A stretch of 64,000 nucleotides of DNA from Fragilariopsis cylindrus CCMP1102 (Eukaryota; Bacillariophyta; Bacillariophyceae; Bacillariales; Bacillariaceae). Position numbers and translations under genes: made by a program. Each line of letters starts with the position of its first letter. Positions within the stretch are counted from its first letter, which is position 1. The notes beneath the pieces were generated by a model that worked only from the letters and a program-made list of their open reading frames with translations, was not told the DNA's origin and ran no database searches. Positions 9,834 to 21,209 of the stretch are shown here, piece after piece. The DNA lies in assembly GCA_900095095.1 (NCBI GenBank), contig FMBT01000454.1, positions 1-64,000 on the forward strand, read 5' to 3'.

Positions 9834-12800
9834 CTACTCAGCAATTCCAAATTCTTTGAAACCTTCTGGCGGTTTAAAGTTATTTTTCTTAATTTGTTCC
9901 ATGAAATATTTTGACGGCCCATCGTCAAAATTCTCTAGTATGGCTTGGAAGTTGCTTTGAGCAACGTCCCAGTTCTTGTTGTAAAATGCTTGTAGACCCG
10001 AGTTGTATCTTTGAAAAAATGACCCTTGAACGTACTTTTCCCGGATTTTCTTCATGTCGGGGGATTGCCAGACGTTGTGAGAGTATAGGGCAGGGCCGGT
10101 TGGAAGTACGGGACTACTAGAAGTCTTTTGAATACTGGTTTTGTACTCATCGGCACTAGTAGGTATATCATAGTTGGAATTTGCGCCGTTGTTAAGTTCA
10201 GAGGTTGGACTTGGACTGTTTGTCATTTGATTAGAATCATCGCCTCCAACAAGAATTTCGCGACCACTCTTGGTTGCACGAGGTGAAAATTTACGTCTAT
10301 TTCGAAGTGTCAACTGTGACCGTCTTTTGTTTGGTCTCGTTGTTCGTGAGGGAGCATCTGAAAAGTTGTCATTTTCGCCATTCTTCGTGTCACTACGATT
10401 TGGGTAGGATCGGTGTATTGCATTCTCGTCCATGTCAAACGTAAATAGTTCCATCATATCACCACGCAACTCGTTATTATCCTCGTAGTATTCATCGTCG
10501 TTGTCAAGAAGCATGACTCGATCTACCTTTCTACATCGCCTTCGAGTGTTAGAGTGTAGGAGTCTATGGAAATCCCCCGACATAAGCACTTTCAAACCAT
10601 ACTTCTTCGTCGAAGATTCGAGAAATTCAGATCGTTCGACAGCCTCAGACACGTATGTTGCATCGATCTTTCGTTGGGAGCCAATGGCCCCTTGTACGGC
10701 TTTTCCTGCGTGTAAACCAAAACCCATCTGAACAACGCTTCCAGTACGGTCCTTCAACTTTGTTTTCAGTCTATATCTAGCTGTATCACTTAAAGGCTCC
10801 AGGAAGAAATTATCGTAAGTAAGGGAAATGCATATTTTAATAACCGACAAGCTGTGAAAAAATATAAAGCACGGCATACAGAACAAAAGAAAAAAAGTCA
10901 GTGATTGAGAACAAAGATAACAAAATATACTATGATATTAAAGAAAACATAACATAACAACTAGAGACATAATTTGTTCTTGCTCAAACTTAACGTACAG
11001 TGCTTTGTCTGCCTGATTGGACTTCGCTTTCAAGGGACCGATGCTACTCTCATTCGATCCTTTATCATCCAACGACCAACTGAGTAGAAAAGCATCTCCT
11101 ATATTTTTGTTAGCAGCGCCACCAAAGCTATTGCAAATAGAATGAACAACGGCCGCAATTCGGTTGGTAAAGACAAAAACTTCTTCTTGTAATTGCTCTG
11201 TAGCGTCGGTGAACTGACGAATGTCGGAGAATAAAAAAATGCAAGAAACGGTCGACCCTTGTGAATTCAGAATCAGCATATTTTTGTTATGCCCCTTCTC
11301 TAAATTATTCTGAATAATTTCTACTCCAGCAGATCCAAATCCAACTTTCATCAACGAGCCAATTCTTAAGATAGTGGACTTGAGAAAAGAAGTTTCCATG
11401 CCTTTTAGGACCTCTGATGACCATCTAGTATTATTGCTAATTGCATCTTCGTCAAGGAGGAATTGTTTAAATTGCGGCGTCGACTGGTATCCAAGTGGAT
11501 CCGATGATAACATCCCTAGAAGTCGGACCATACTTTCGACGGGTGTAATCACTAACAGAAAGACTGGACCAGAAAATGAGAGCACGCCAGCAAACCAGAA
11601 AATGATGATGTAAAATGTTGCGACGATTTCAACCACCGCTTCTTCTTTCACGGACCTCGAATTGTCAAATAAACCCCACGAATATATCTCGGAATTTTCC
11701 CTTATGGTAACATTCACAATGTCACGATTCCTAGGCTTAGGGAATTTGGGAACTCTATTTGTTTACCATTTGCAGGCTTATATTTGTAAAGCGTAGGCAC
11801 TGACGAGTTTCTAGCAGCATCCAGAGCTCTATCACGATATGCTGGGGTCATTGTTAGCGTGTGTAAAACTACCATTGTTTTCATTGGTGTTAATGATCCT
11901 TCCGTATATGTGCATAACACACACACGACAAGAACAAGTAAAGTACCGATAGCGACACGTTGTCCAGTCGCTACTCTCATGTCGCTTCCAACCTGTGACT
12001 CTAGACCTTTTCCAGCTCGACTTTGAAATCGAGACTTGGGCGCAAACTCTCCCGAACGTTTTTCACTGGCGTTTATCTGAGTAAACGAAGCTAAGGTAGA
12101 TTTCGTTCTCACCTTATCATGAGGTAGATTTGCACGATTAGATCGAATAGACGTAGCTAATTGGGTTGGGTCAGCCTATTGAATAAGTGACAAGAAAGAA
12201 GAATCTTAGTGATTGAAACAGAAAAGTAATAAATCGAGATACCGTTTTTAGCTCTCTACTAGCTAGAGCGCACTTTGTACTTACAATATCTCCCCATTCA
12301 CCGTCGAACTCAAATCGTACATGATTTCTCCACGCCCTTTGGATTTTGATGACAGCCTCGCGTTTGCTAGCCAGTTTTCTATCTTTCCCTAATACAACGA
12401 ATGCCAATTTATCCCATACACCTTCAAGTCTTAGATTTCCTCTCTCTCGTTTTTTGCAAGCTTTCTCTTCCGCTTCGGTACTAACTATTTGAGTGCCTTC
12501 GATCGATTGTCGTTCCCCACTAGCTGGAGTAAGGTTTTCCTCATCTTCTTCAGTAACACCAGATAATGATTCGTGAAGTTTCATCTTCCAAAGGTAGTAA
12601 TACTGACATGGATCCATTTTTACTAACAATCTGCAAAACAGGAACCAGTTGATTTTGTTGCTAACACCAACGACAGCACGGGATTGAACGAACCGTGCAC
12701 ATCGTGCTGTCCTCATAATCACTACTAATACGTCGAATTCAAGACCATTTGGAGCCAAACGTCTGAATTGGTGATATTTGGATTCTGCAGGGTTCTGGTT

Positions 12801-13810
12801 CCAAGTTGAGAAAAAGAAATAGACAACATTGAATGTGGCGTCGATTGGCATACTGTAAGTATTATTATTGCAATACACAACTTATTGTTTTTTCTTAATA
12901 TCATTTCATTTTACTTCTCGTCTTCATGTAGTAGAAGAATAGGAAGTACGAGCTTTCGAACTTACCAAAATCCATCATTTATCCCAAATTCGTCGGTAAT
13001 CGTATCATATCTCACTTTATTGATGAATGATAAATCATATAATATTGATGCAGTAGAGACCGCATCGCACCAAAACAAAAAACTTCCAATAGCAAAAGTT
13101 AAGTCCGATCCATCACCTTTATTATTGCTAATACGAGCAGTTGCCGTTGTACTAGTTGAACTAAGTCTATCTTTTCTTCCTTTACACAACGTGAACATAA
13201 AATAATCGTATTCGGTGATACATCGTGTTGTCATATCCGTGAGGAAAAATACTAGCATTAAACTACGCAATACATCAAAGATTAAGTCGCCCCGGTCTTC
13301 TATATCAACGTTCAAACTTTGAGCGGCTGGTCCGAACAAAAGAAGGATAGAAAAAAGAATATGAATGATTGTCCATATTGTTGTTTTAGTTACATTGTAA
13401 AATATAGTTAACCATTTTGGACGATTTTCTTCGTTGACGTAACACCCACAAAAGAAACCATTGCAACTTCTATCACTATTATTTGTGCTACTAAAGTGGT
13501 CAGATGATGACAAATTTCGTCCATTGTTACTTGTACAACAACAGCGACAGCATGTCCAATTCCATAAACAACTGCAGCAACCACTTCCTCCTCTGACGCT
13601 GCTATGATCAATACTCGCGGTAGTATTTCGAGAAGAATTCGTAGCAGAACCAGAATAAATATTAATACCGTTTCCGTTTCCGTCCAGTGGATTGTTGTAA
13701 TTTTGTGTGGAATTGTATGTGTGGTGGGAACTTCCTCCCATATCGGAAGCGTAATTCGTGTAGCCACCACCACTACCTATGGCACTAGATCGATTTTTTC
13801 TAGATCCCAT
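9834..13810 (-). CDS. Voltage-sensor/IQ/class III nucleotide cyclase, copy B
   Basis: This is a paralogue of copy A with clearer exons: 13810-12966, 12852-12285, 12175-10999 and 10851-9834, about 1,202 residues. A low-complexity N-terminus holds a Cys cluster (residues about 78-92). S1 lies at about 140-162, S2 at 178-197 and S3 at 240-262 (FLFWCDAVST). S4 is at about 322-345 with MRTARCARFVQSR. An IQ motif (IKIQRAWRNHVRF) lies at about 450-462 and a helix at about 543-561. After a loop of roughly 85 residues comes a second helix (YIIIFWFAGVLSFSGPVF). The cyclase domain has FLFSDIRQFTDAT and NKNIGDAFLLSW, then GFGLHAGKAVQGAIGSQRK, and a tail with GLQAFYNKNWDVAQ. The cyclase intron (10852-10998) sits exactly where copy A's does, after ADKAL. 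One frame change near 11740 acts as a missing base in a CCC run. VSEAVERSEFLE replaces the catalytic Asn and Arg positions. The product is expected in the plasma or ciliary membrane; ATP versus GTP use cannot be told. Confidence 0.85.
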
Positions 13811-14405
13811 TTTCTATTGTTGTTGTTGTTTTCGAAAATATTTTTTGTGTTCAATAAAATAATGTACTATCGGTATAGTAATCCGTATTCAGTATCTTCA
13901 AATCTTTACGTCGATTTAACAACAATGCACGTGTAAAAAGAAGGTATTCTTTATTTCATGACATGAACGATGTTCGCGAGGAAACAAAAAATTGAGCAGA
14001 TATGCTTAGATTTGCCTTTCCCCCTATTAATTGTAGTAACGTTTATAACGTTACATTTTTACATTTAGTTTTCTTTCACGTGTTGTTGTTTTGTATCTGA
14101 ATAGCAATAGACAACAGCAACAGACACCAGCAATCAATCCATCAAATGATGGACTGAATCGACAATTACAAACAGTCAACGTCGAGATTACTTTGAGAGA
14201 TACATATCTAGCTAGCTCTAGTAGTAGTTCGTAAAAAGTAAGTGAATGTGGATAAAACTGATTGTTCTATAATAATTAATACGAATACATACATATCAGA
14301 TACCAATTCTTCTTGTGAGTACTAACAATATATATGGGGGTATTAAATTAATTAACCCTACCTTTGTAATATCATCATAAAAAGTATTCTATCTATATAT
14401 TCTAT
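13811..14405. other. Promoter side of cyclase B and 3' end of the next gene
   Basis: No gene is seen. The region should hold the promoter and leader of cyclase copy B (reading left) and the 3' flank of the conserved unknown gene. It includes a tgttgttgttgtt run just before the copy B ATG and short ctag/agct palindromic stretches near 14208-14232. Confidence 0.4.
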
Positions 14406-15485
14406 TTACATCATCATCGTCATCATGTTATCTGCAACAACAGATGGATCATCAGGATCACAACACGGACAACCAGGTTTACGAATACCAGGTGCGTGTT
14501 CTCGATCAAATAAACTCGAGATGTTACTTCTACTTTGATTTAATGCCTGATGGATTGCACGTTGATGCTTAGGAGGTTGTCCTCGTATACTAGTAGTACT
14601 TCCACTACCACCGGATTTATTATTATTATTATCTTTAGAAGCAGTTGTCGCTGTAGTTGTAGCTGCAACAGTAGCAGAATTACCATTGTCATCATCCATC
14701 ATACGACGAATAACAATATTACCTGTTGAGGGAATAATACTTACTTTGGGTTGTTGTTGTTGTTGCTGCTGTTTCTTATCTTTTATTTCGTCGTCGACGC
14801 CGTTCATCGAATGATCTGTAGATGACGATTCGTCTTTCTTTTCCTCTTCGGTAATTCCATCATCATTAACAGACTTATTATTCGTATTATTGTTGGAAAT
14901 AAGAAACGGTTCTCCCTCTATAGGTGGTTTGCATCCGCTAGCTATATAATCCTGTAAGCATGATTGTAAAAAGCTTGCCATTATCGTTCTGTCCTTAACG
15001 GCTGACTCGTCGTTTGTATCATCACCAAATAATTGTGTAATTTGTCCAATCATTACATCTCTTGCGTACATACACACTTTTTCCATTGTACGTGTCCCTC
15101 CCTCAAATGCAGGTGGGAGTGAATCTAATATATCATCGTCAGTAACATCAGCCATTGGTTTTAATATTTTAGTTTTATATGATCCTCCAATGCTTTCTGG
15201 TAAACCAGGAATAAGTTCATTGTCACCACATTTTGGAAAAACGATTATAACAGCCGTTTCTAATGGGACACATCCAGGAGCCTTACATGCAACCTGCATG
15301 ACCATAACTGTTGTACCCATATCAAGTGCTTCTTCAGGCATCATCTTTTCGATTCGGTCAACAATCCGACGCTTATGCTTTCGCAGGATTAAATTCTCGT
15401 TGGCGGAAAACATTTTATTATTATTATTATTATTATTACTGTCGTATTTAGAATTTTGCTTCCAATTTCCCTCTTCTCTCTTCAC
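14406..15485 (-). CDS. Conserved protein of unknown function with CKAPGCVPLET block
   Basis: I do not recognise the family. This is a single-exon frame of 359 residues. The well-structured part is the first half: after an Asn run comes ENLILRKHKRRIVDRIEKMM, followed by TTVMVMQVACKAPG and CVPLETAVIIVFP. The block then continues to a predicted alpha-helical segment (MIGQITQLFGDD). The second half is low complexity (Asn, Gln, Asp and Ser runs) and ends in a Cys cluster, PGCPCCDPDD, which might bind metal. The conserved block begins near the internal Met at about 15413, so translation could start there rather than at 15485; the (ATT)n run between them encodes the poly-Asn. It lies divergent from the next gene across about 470 bp. 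Confidence 0.7.
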   Translation of the reverse strand: MKREEGNWKQNSKYDSNNNNNNNKMFSANENLILRKHKRRIVDRIEKMMPEEALDMGTTVMVMQVACKAPGCVPLETAVIIVFPKCGDNELIPGLPESIGGSYKTKILKPMADVTDDDILDSLPPAFEGGTRTMEKVCMYARDVMIGQITQLFGDDTNDESAVKDRTIMASFLQSCLQDYIASGCKPPIEGEPFLISNNNTNNKSVNDDGITEEEKKDESSSTDHSMNGVDDEIKDKKQQQQQQQPKVSIIPSTGNIVIRRMMDDDNGNSATVAATTTATTASKDNNNNKSGGSGSTTSIRGQPPKHQRAIHQALNQSRSNISSLFDREHAPGIRKPGCPCCDPDDPSVVADNMMTMMM

Positions 15486-15951
15486 TCTGACGATACGAAT
15501 TTATTCAAAATAATATGGTGGGTTGGTACTAGTATTGAGTATTCGGAAGCGTATTTAAACCGTTTGCTGATTCTAATGGGGTCTTTATGTTAGGCCTGAT
15601 TTCATGTCGCATTCCTTCGCTTGAAATCCATCTCTTTTTTCGCTCGTAAAGTGACGATAATTTTGAGGTCGCCTGCACGCCGTCGTTACTTTGAACTTAA
15701 ATAGTCCCAATAATATCAAATCGACGGACCCAGCATAAAAGAAATTAATAAGATCTCAAAAATCTTTTTGTCATGCTGATGTGTCATGTATGTCACTCTG
15801 ATCGAAGTAGTGTCATGTTGTCATGTTGTCATCAATTCATCATTCATCCTAATATACATTTTATATTGTCAATTCAGTAACCAGTTATCAGAGAATTCTT
15901 GACTATCGTATTGCGATACCATAATACAACAATCAGATTGACTTAGCGACT
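15486..15951. other. Divergent promoter region
   Basis: A shared upstream region between the conserved unknown gene (-) and the lumen-protein gene (+). Repeated tgtcatg/tgtcat words occur around 15768-15830. No further elements can be assigned. Confidence 0.4.
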
Positions 15952-16706
15952 ATGAAAATCTTCTCTAATCTGCTAGCCGCGTTGTTATTGGTCGCGCACC
16001 ATCATCAACAAACGACGAATGCTCTTATCTTAAAATCCGATGGAACAAAACGACCTTCATCTACTACCAATGCAGTAAATACTATCACCGAAGTTAATGA
16101 TATAAATCGACGCACATCATTCACTAGAGTAGCTACTACGATAGCTGCAGGCGTCGCAGCAGGAGGATCTCTTTTCGGATCGTCTATTCCTGTTGCTATG
16201 GCTGCTACTAATAATGGCAGTAGTAAGGGTGCAGAAGCGTTCGTTGGTACATACACTGATCCAATTAATCATCCGGGTGGGAAACGAACGATTAAACTGT
16301 TAGATGGACAAAAAGTTGGAAATTATCAATTGGCTGAAGTGTTAGGTGGTAAGTTTTTCATTTTATCTCAGTAGTATCATTAAATGACTGCTCTGCTCTG
16401 CTCTGCTTTGTCGACAACACGACGACAAACGTCTTTCAACTTATATATATATTTCTTCTAAACAAAATTTGTGATTGTTTTTTGTCTTGTCTTGTCTTGT
16501 TTTCCATACGTATGCATGCATGCTTTTTTAAATTAGGTGGAGGAAGAGGTGAACCAGAAAGTTATGTCCTCCCAGCTATTGTTATCGGAGATAGTACCAT
16601 CATTATTGATTTCTCACCAAAGGGTGGACCAAGAGATTTTACTGGAGTTCTGGACAAAGGTGATATTAAATTTTTGAGAGATGGTAATCGTTGGCCAAGA
16701 CAGTAA
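15952..16706 (+). CDS. Probable thylakoid-lumen protein with twin-arginine signal
   Basis: Two exons, 15952-16348 and 16537-16706 (donor gtaagt), give 188 residues. The N-terminus is a signal peptide (MKIFSNLLAALLLVA) ending in TTNALIL, followed by a transit-like Ser/Thr region. A second signal has a twin arginine, RRTSFTRV, then a hydrophobic stretch and AMA, a typical lumenal processing site. This fits the ER, plastid envelope, thylakoid lumen (Tat) route of complex plastids. The mature part, about 110 residues, contains AFVGTYTDPINHPGGKRTI, GGGRGEPESYVLP and FSPKGGPRDFTGVL. I do not recognise the mature domain; it looks like a compact beta-rich fold. The next gene downstream also carries a Tat-type lumen signal. 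Confidence 0.8.
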
Positions 16707-16908
16707 TAATAATGTATACGCCGCTAGTGTTTCTTTCTCACGAAATGATGTTATACACCATTATATTATAATGAAGACAATACAATTATATATACCTGAA
16801 GTTGCAGGTACAGTTAGCTACAACGCTAGCTAGCTAGAGCTTAAAAAAAGCGACACAACTTTAAGTAATCATAAACATGCTATATAAAGTTAAGTACTTA
16901 TTTATTTA

Positions 16909-16939
<31 letters not shown>

Positions 16940-17566
16940 TATTGATAGATTTTAATATGTATATATATCTATTATGATAGTAATGGAGTTTCTCTTCCCC
17001 GTGAATAAGCGGTCGTCGTCTCAATATAACTCAACACACACCCGATGGTAGGTAATTAATTTTTCAAATTATTTCATATCAACAAGCTCAAAATTATCTT
17101 CATTGTTGACACTCATTTCGTTGGTCGCTTTCTTTATTAGTAATTGCGGTAGCACGTTCTAAAAGGTTAAATTTATAACCATCGAGAACGCCCTCGCTAC
17201 TGTTGATTGATTGATGCTGATCTATTTTAATGAAGCACTTACTATATTCTAACAAGGTGTCTAGTAATAACTGCTAAATGTTAATGATTAATAAAGTTGG
17301 TAGCTAGTAGAAATCTTGTAATGGCCACAGGGGATAGAGGGTGGAGGAAACTTGTAATTTTATCATTATTTTTTATTACGTCATCGGAGGAGACGATTTT
17401 CCGATATTTCGCTTCAATTTTTTGAATCCAACGGTGATGGCTCATAATCGTCATCGGCGAAAGGGAAAAAAAGACAAATTATTCGAATTTTAATACACAC
17501 ATCAACACAAAACACAAAAGATATCCTATATAATCAATCGAACACAATAAGAACGCTACCAGCAAT
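16707..17566. other. Intergenic region with (TA)n tract
   Basis: No gene is seen in 860 bp. It has a (TA)n microsatellite around 16912-16940, a ctagctagctag palindromic stretch near 16829-16838, and the promoter of the DUF1499 gene on its right. Confidence 0.5.
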
Positions 17567-18541
17567 ATGAAGATCCTACGTTCGGCTGGAGTAGAGTCAT
17601 ATATCGTATTCGTGGTTACGATTCTGTCATTATTGCAACCCCAATTTTTGTATTCCTTCGGTTTTCAGCAGACCAGAAATAATCAAGCACACCCATTAAC
17701 ATCATCATCATCACCATCATCATCATCATCGCCAACAGTAAGCATACCGAAATATGATGGTGGCAGGAGTGATGATGATAGCCAAGTTCAACAGTCATCG
17801 CTGATACCAAAATGTGATGGCGACAAGAATGACGATTATAAGCAGATTCAACACTCATCATCGATATCATCAATGTCTCGACGCAAGGCAATGTTTTCCT
17901 CCGCTACAACAACGACTGCCGCCGTATTACAGTGTCTATTGATCGGGGGAGGAGTGACAACAAATACGATTGGGAGCATTGCTTACGCCACCGATTCAAC
18001 CGATTTTCCCACGTCGGCGGGACGAAGAGGATGTATCACTAATACTAACCCCTCACGTACAATTGTCACATGCAGAGGAGATATGCAGTCCAATAATCCT
18101 GATGGTAGACTCTCAAAAGTGTCTGCCACAGAGAATGGTGTATCAACCTCATCGGTCAAAAATCCTAGTCGATTCAGTCCTCCTTGGTCGTACCTCACAG
18201 AGACACAGGATGCTAAACGGGCCTGGAAATCACTTCAATCTGCAGTACTAAACGTAGATCAAAGCTGTCAAATCATTGAACTAACAGACAATTATTTACA
18301 CGCTATTGTTCCGACGACGTCACCACCCGGCATCGAGGGTGTGGATGATTTAGAATTTCTAATCCGTCCAGATGATAATGTCATTCTATATCGATCTGCA
18401 AGTAGAACATCTGTTTTCGTTTACCCATTAACGCAACCTGTGAGCGATAATAATTCTAATTTAAAACGGCTACAAAAAATCCGACAGTCTCTCGGGTGGG
18501 AAGAGCTAGGATATCAACAGCAAGGATCGCAGCGTATTTAA
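17567..18541 (+). CDS. DUF1499 protein, predicted thylakoid lumen
   Basis: A single exon of 324 residues. A hydrophobic signal segment ([18 protein letters not shown]) ends in an ASAF-like YSFGF. A Ser-rich stretch with two related segments ([11 protein letters not shown] and [10 protein letters not shown]) follows. Then comes a twin-arginine signal, [10 protein letters not shown], with a hydrophobic core ([15 protein letters not shown]) and a short-residue AYA cleavage-like site. The mature domain matches DUF1499 as found in plants and cyanobacteria: a Cys-containing start ([17 protein letters not shown]), a WSYL/AWKSL region, DDLEFLIRP, and [11 protein letters not shown] near the end. DUF1499 proteins have no established enzymatic role that I can state. 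It sits just downstream of another Tat-signal protein on the same strand, 860 bp apart. Confidence 0.82.
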   Translation: MKILRSAGVESYIVFVVTILSLLQPQFLYSFGFQQTRNNQAHPLTSSSSPSSSSSPTVSIPKYDGGRSDDDSQVQQSSLIPKCDGDKNDDYKQIQHSSSISSMSRRKAMFSSATTTTAAVLQCLLIGGGVTTNTIGSIAYATDSTDFPTSAGRRGCITNTNPSRTIVTCRGDMQSNNPDGRLSKVSATENGVSTSSVKNPSRFSPPWSYLTETQDAKRAWKSLQSAVLNVDQSCQIIELTDNYLHAIVPTTSPPGIEGVDDLEFLIRPDDNVILYRSASRTSVFVYPLTQPVSDNNSNLKRLQKIRQSLGWEELGYQQQGSQRI

Positions 18542-19302
18542 TTGCAATATAGTCATATATAAATCAAATGTTATGTATGGTAGACTATATATAAAAATAC
18601 TACAGGTATACAACGACCAACGAGTTCGCAGGAAAACGTTTTGTCACATCGTATAATGCTGAATAAATAAAATGATTGATTCTAGTAAAAAGACGATAGT
18701 GTTTGATATTATTTCTTCCTAGAACGAAACATGTTTACAGCCATTTGCTATGATAATTGAAATATGTAGACACAGTTATATCTTGCTATATCCATGTAGC
18801 ATATCTTAAAAAGTCCGCTATTAATTTTAGCAATCAACTTTGTTGCTCTAATAGGGCTTTGTGATTGATGATTAGGGGGCATTTCTTCCTTTTTAAGAAT
18901 ATAGAAGAACGACTAGAAGTATTTCTTACTAATATTGCATCACTTCTATGCATGTCATCCAACCGAGACAGTCCTAGTAACTAATATACTGCTACCTTGT
19001 TACTTAGTATTTCTTTTTTAACATAGTTAGGTTGACGGAAGGACGAGTAAGATATCATGACTTTTAGAAAAATTAAAAAAAAGTAACATTTTAAAGATTT
19101 AAAATATGAATACTGTTTGACGATGGAGACGAAACGGAGAAGGACTAGATCGAAGCGAGGAATAAGCATTGGTACCGTATAGAGATCAATGACGACTGTA
19201 TGCGGTGGAAAAGGCGTTGATGGAAAAGATTACATAGAAGAGTGAAGTCAAGTGATAGTGTGAGTGTGAGAGCAAAAACAAGTTAACGGTATCAATATTA
19301 TC
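18542..19302. other. Intergenic region
   Basis: Nothing identifiable: AT-rich, with an aataaataaaatga polyadenylation-like stretch near 18660 just downstream of the DUF1499 gene, and the promoter of the methyltransferase on the right. Confidence 0.4.
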
Positions 19303-20554
19303 ATGGCCGTTGATACATTGCATACAGCAAGAGGTGGTAACGCTGGTGAAGACTTATCATCGACGAGAATTTTTGGGTGCGATAAGGTTGTTTTCGGTAC
19401 TTTCATAGTTTCGGTCGTTGCTTTGCTATTACCAACGCTTCTTCTGTTTCGTTCGAAGGTATATCCGTTTTCACATCGACGACCGACAACAACGACAACG
19501 ACATCTTCCTCGTCGTTTACACCAACATCATCCGAGTCGCACTTAGTCGTTCCCTTTATATTTCTACGTGATTCCACTAATAGCAGTAGTCAAAAGCCGC
19601 TCGAGCACACACTTCGATCAGCATTTATGGGATACCAACGAGAATGTTCGAATGCAATGACTGGATTGAGTAAAATGCTTGAGATGGCTCTGGTTTCTGA
19701 AAGTGATAGGAATTTTCATAATAGTATCGGCAGTAATAAGAAAAAACAACAATGCGAAACATCAGAAACTACTATTATCGACGAAGATTGAACGACGTAT
19801 CCAACAAACGGCCGCGTGTATTGAACACGATGAGGATATCTTGAAACAACTTCTTGGGAATTTTTCGTACGTATTGGCATTGCCTGATAAGCCTTATAAT
19901 AATGAGATAGTAGAACCACAAGAAGATGATGTCAATGATATTAAACGGAACAATGATGTTATACAAGAAGGGAGAAGCACGCTGTTCCATTTATCTGACC
20001 CTAGAGTGAAAGTGATGAATGAATCGGATTCTTACAATTCAGCCACACAAATTTGGGCACATCTGGTAAGGGACTGGACTACCGAAGGACAGAAGATTCG
20101 ACATGTCATCTACGATTGGTGCTATGACCAAATGGAAATTTATAGTTCTAAATCCGGTAGTAGCGTATTAGTACTTGGAGCTGGTATGGGAAGGTTGGCT
20201 TATGATCTATCCCAAAGAGGTTATCACGTTGAAGCGAATGAATTGTCTCCTTCAATGGCAGCAGCGGCCTCATCCATTCTACGCAACGAAACCAAAGGAA
20301 TATTGCATCCATACGTACTCGATGCGATGTCGAACGAAGTTGATTCTAAACGACGATTTGGCTCTGTCAGTTTTCCTGACACATCCATTAATGGAATTTT
20401 TGACGTCCGTGGCTCTTTGTCGTATACGGTGGGTAGTTTTGTTGGAGAAAATGATGACTACTACCAACGTCAAAGAGCGGGTCACTTTGATGCCGTGGTA
20501 AGTTCAACTGTGACTATTCACACACAGCTCGAGAAGTTGCTGTTGCTCAATATA

Positions 20555-20597
<43 letters not shown>

Positions 20598-20987
20598 TAT
20601 AAATACTAATTTTATTTCTTTCGTGATTTTTTCTTCATTGTCCCCCGATACTTCATTCGATCGGTTCTGTCATAGGTGACATGTTTCTTCATTGATACTG
20701 CTACCAATATTTATGAATACTTGGATACCATTAAAAAATTGCTCAAACCGGAGACCGGTGTTTGGATTAATGTAGGTCCAGTGCAATGGCATAATAATGC
20801 AGTCTTACGTCCATCAGTTGACGAGCTACGAGACTTGATTGAATCTTACGGCTGGTCCATCCGCGTCTGGTCCATCGATAACACGGCGATCCCCTACCGA
20901 GACGAGAGCGATGCACACGTTGCAGCACGGACGACAAGCTATGAAGGGTACCGTCCATTACGATTCGTGGCGATTCGGTCGAAATAA
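19303..20987 (+). CDS. Carnosine N-methyltransferase-like (N2227 family) enzyme
   Basis: An S-adenosylmethionine-dependent methyltransferase of the N2227/CARNMT1 type, which in animals and fungi methylates carnosine-like or peptide substrates. Two exons, 19303-20497 and 20676-20987, join in phase 0. A predicted membrane anchor ([21 protein letters not shown]) follows a short N-terminus. The SAM-binding motif is [19 protein letters not shown], followed by [10 protein letters not shown]. After the intron the family signature appears: [20 protein letters not shown] and [10 protein letters not shown]. The frame changes once, around 19740 in an A-rich run. Unlike most other breaks in this window, this one behaves as one extra base. 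The intron holds a (TA)n tract at about 20556-20601. The membrane anchor is unusual for the family, and the real substrate in an alga is unknown. Confidence 0.85.
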
Positions 20988-21209
20988 TGGGAATATTGAT
21001 GCTATATGACGAATAGATAGAGAACAAATAGATAGACAATCTCGAGTGTTTTATTTTAATGTTTCGATCATTATATAAAAAATGCATATTACATGGAAAT
21101 GATAACCTGCATTTTGGTCACACCATCAGCGGGGAACATAACGTTTCGCTCTCGTTGTTTGTATAACTACTAACGTCACATATTATTCAGCTTAAAGGAC
21201 TCGATCAAA

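Noticed and set aside
11714-11760. A short intron in cyclase B joining the two frames near 11740
   Set aside because: It would be about 39 bp, shorter than every other intron here; one missing base in the CCC run explains the change better.
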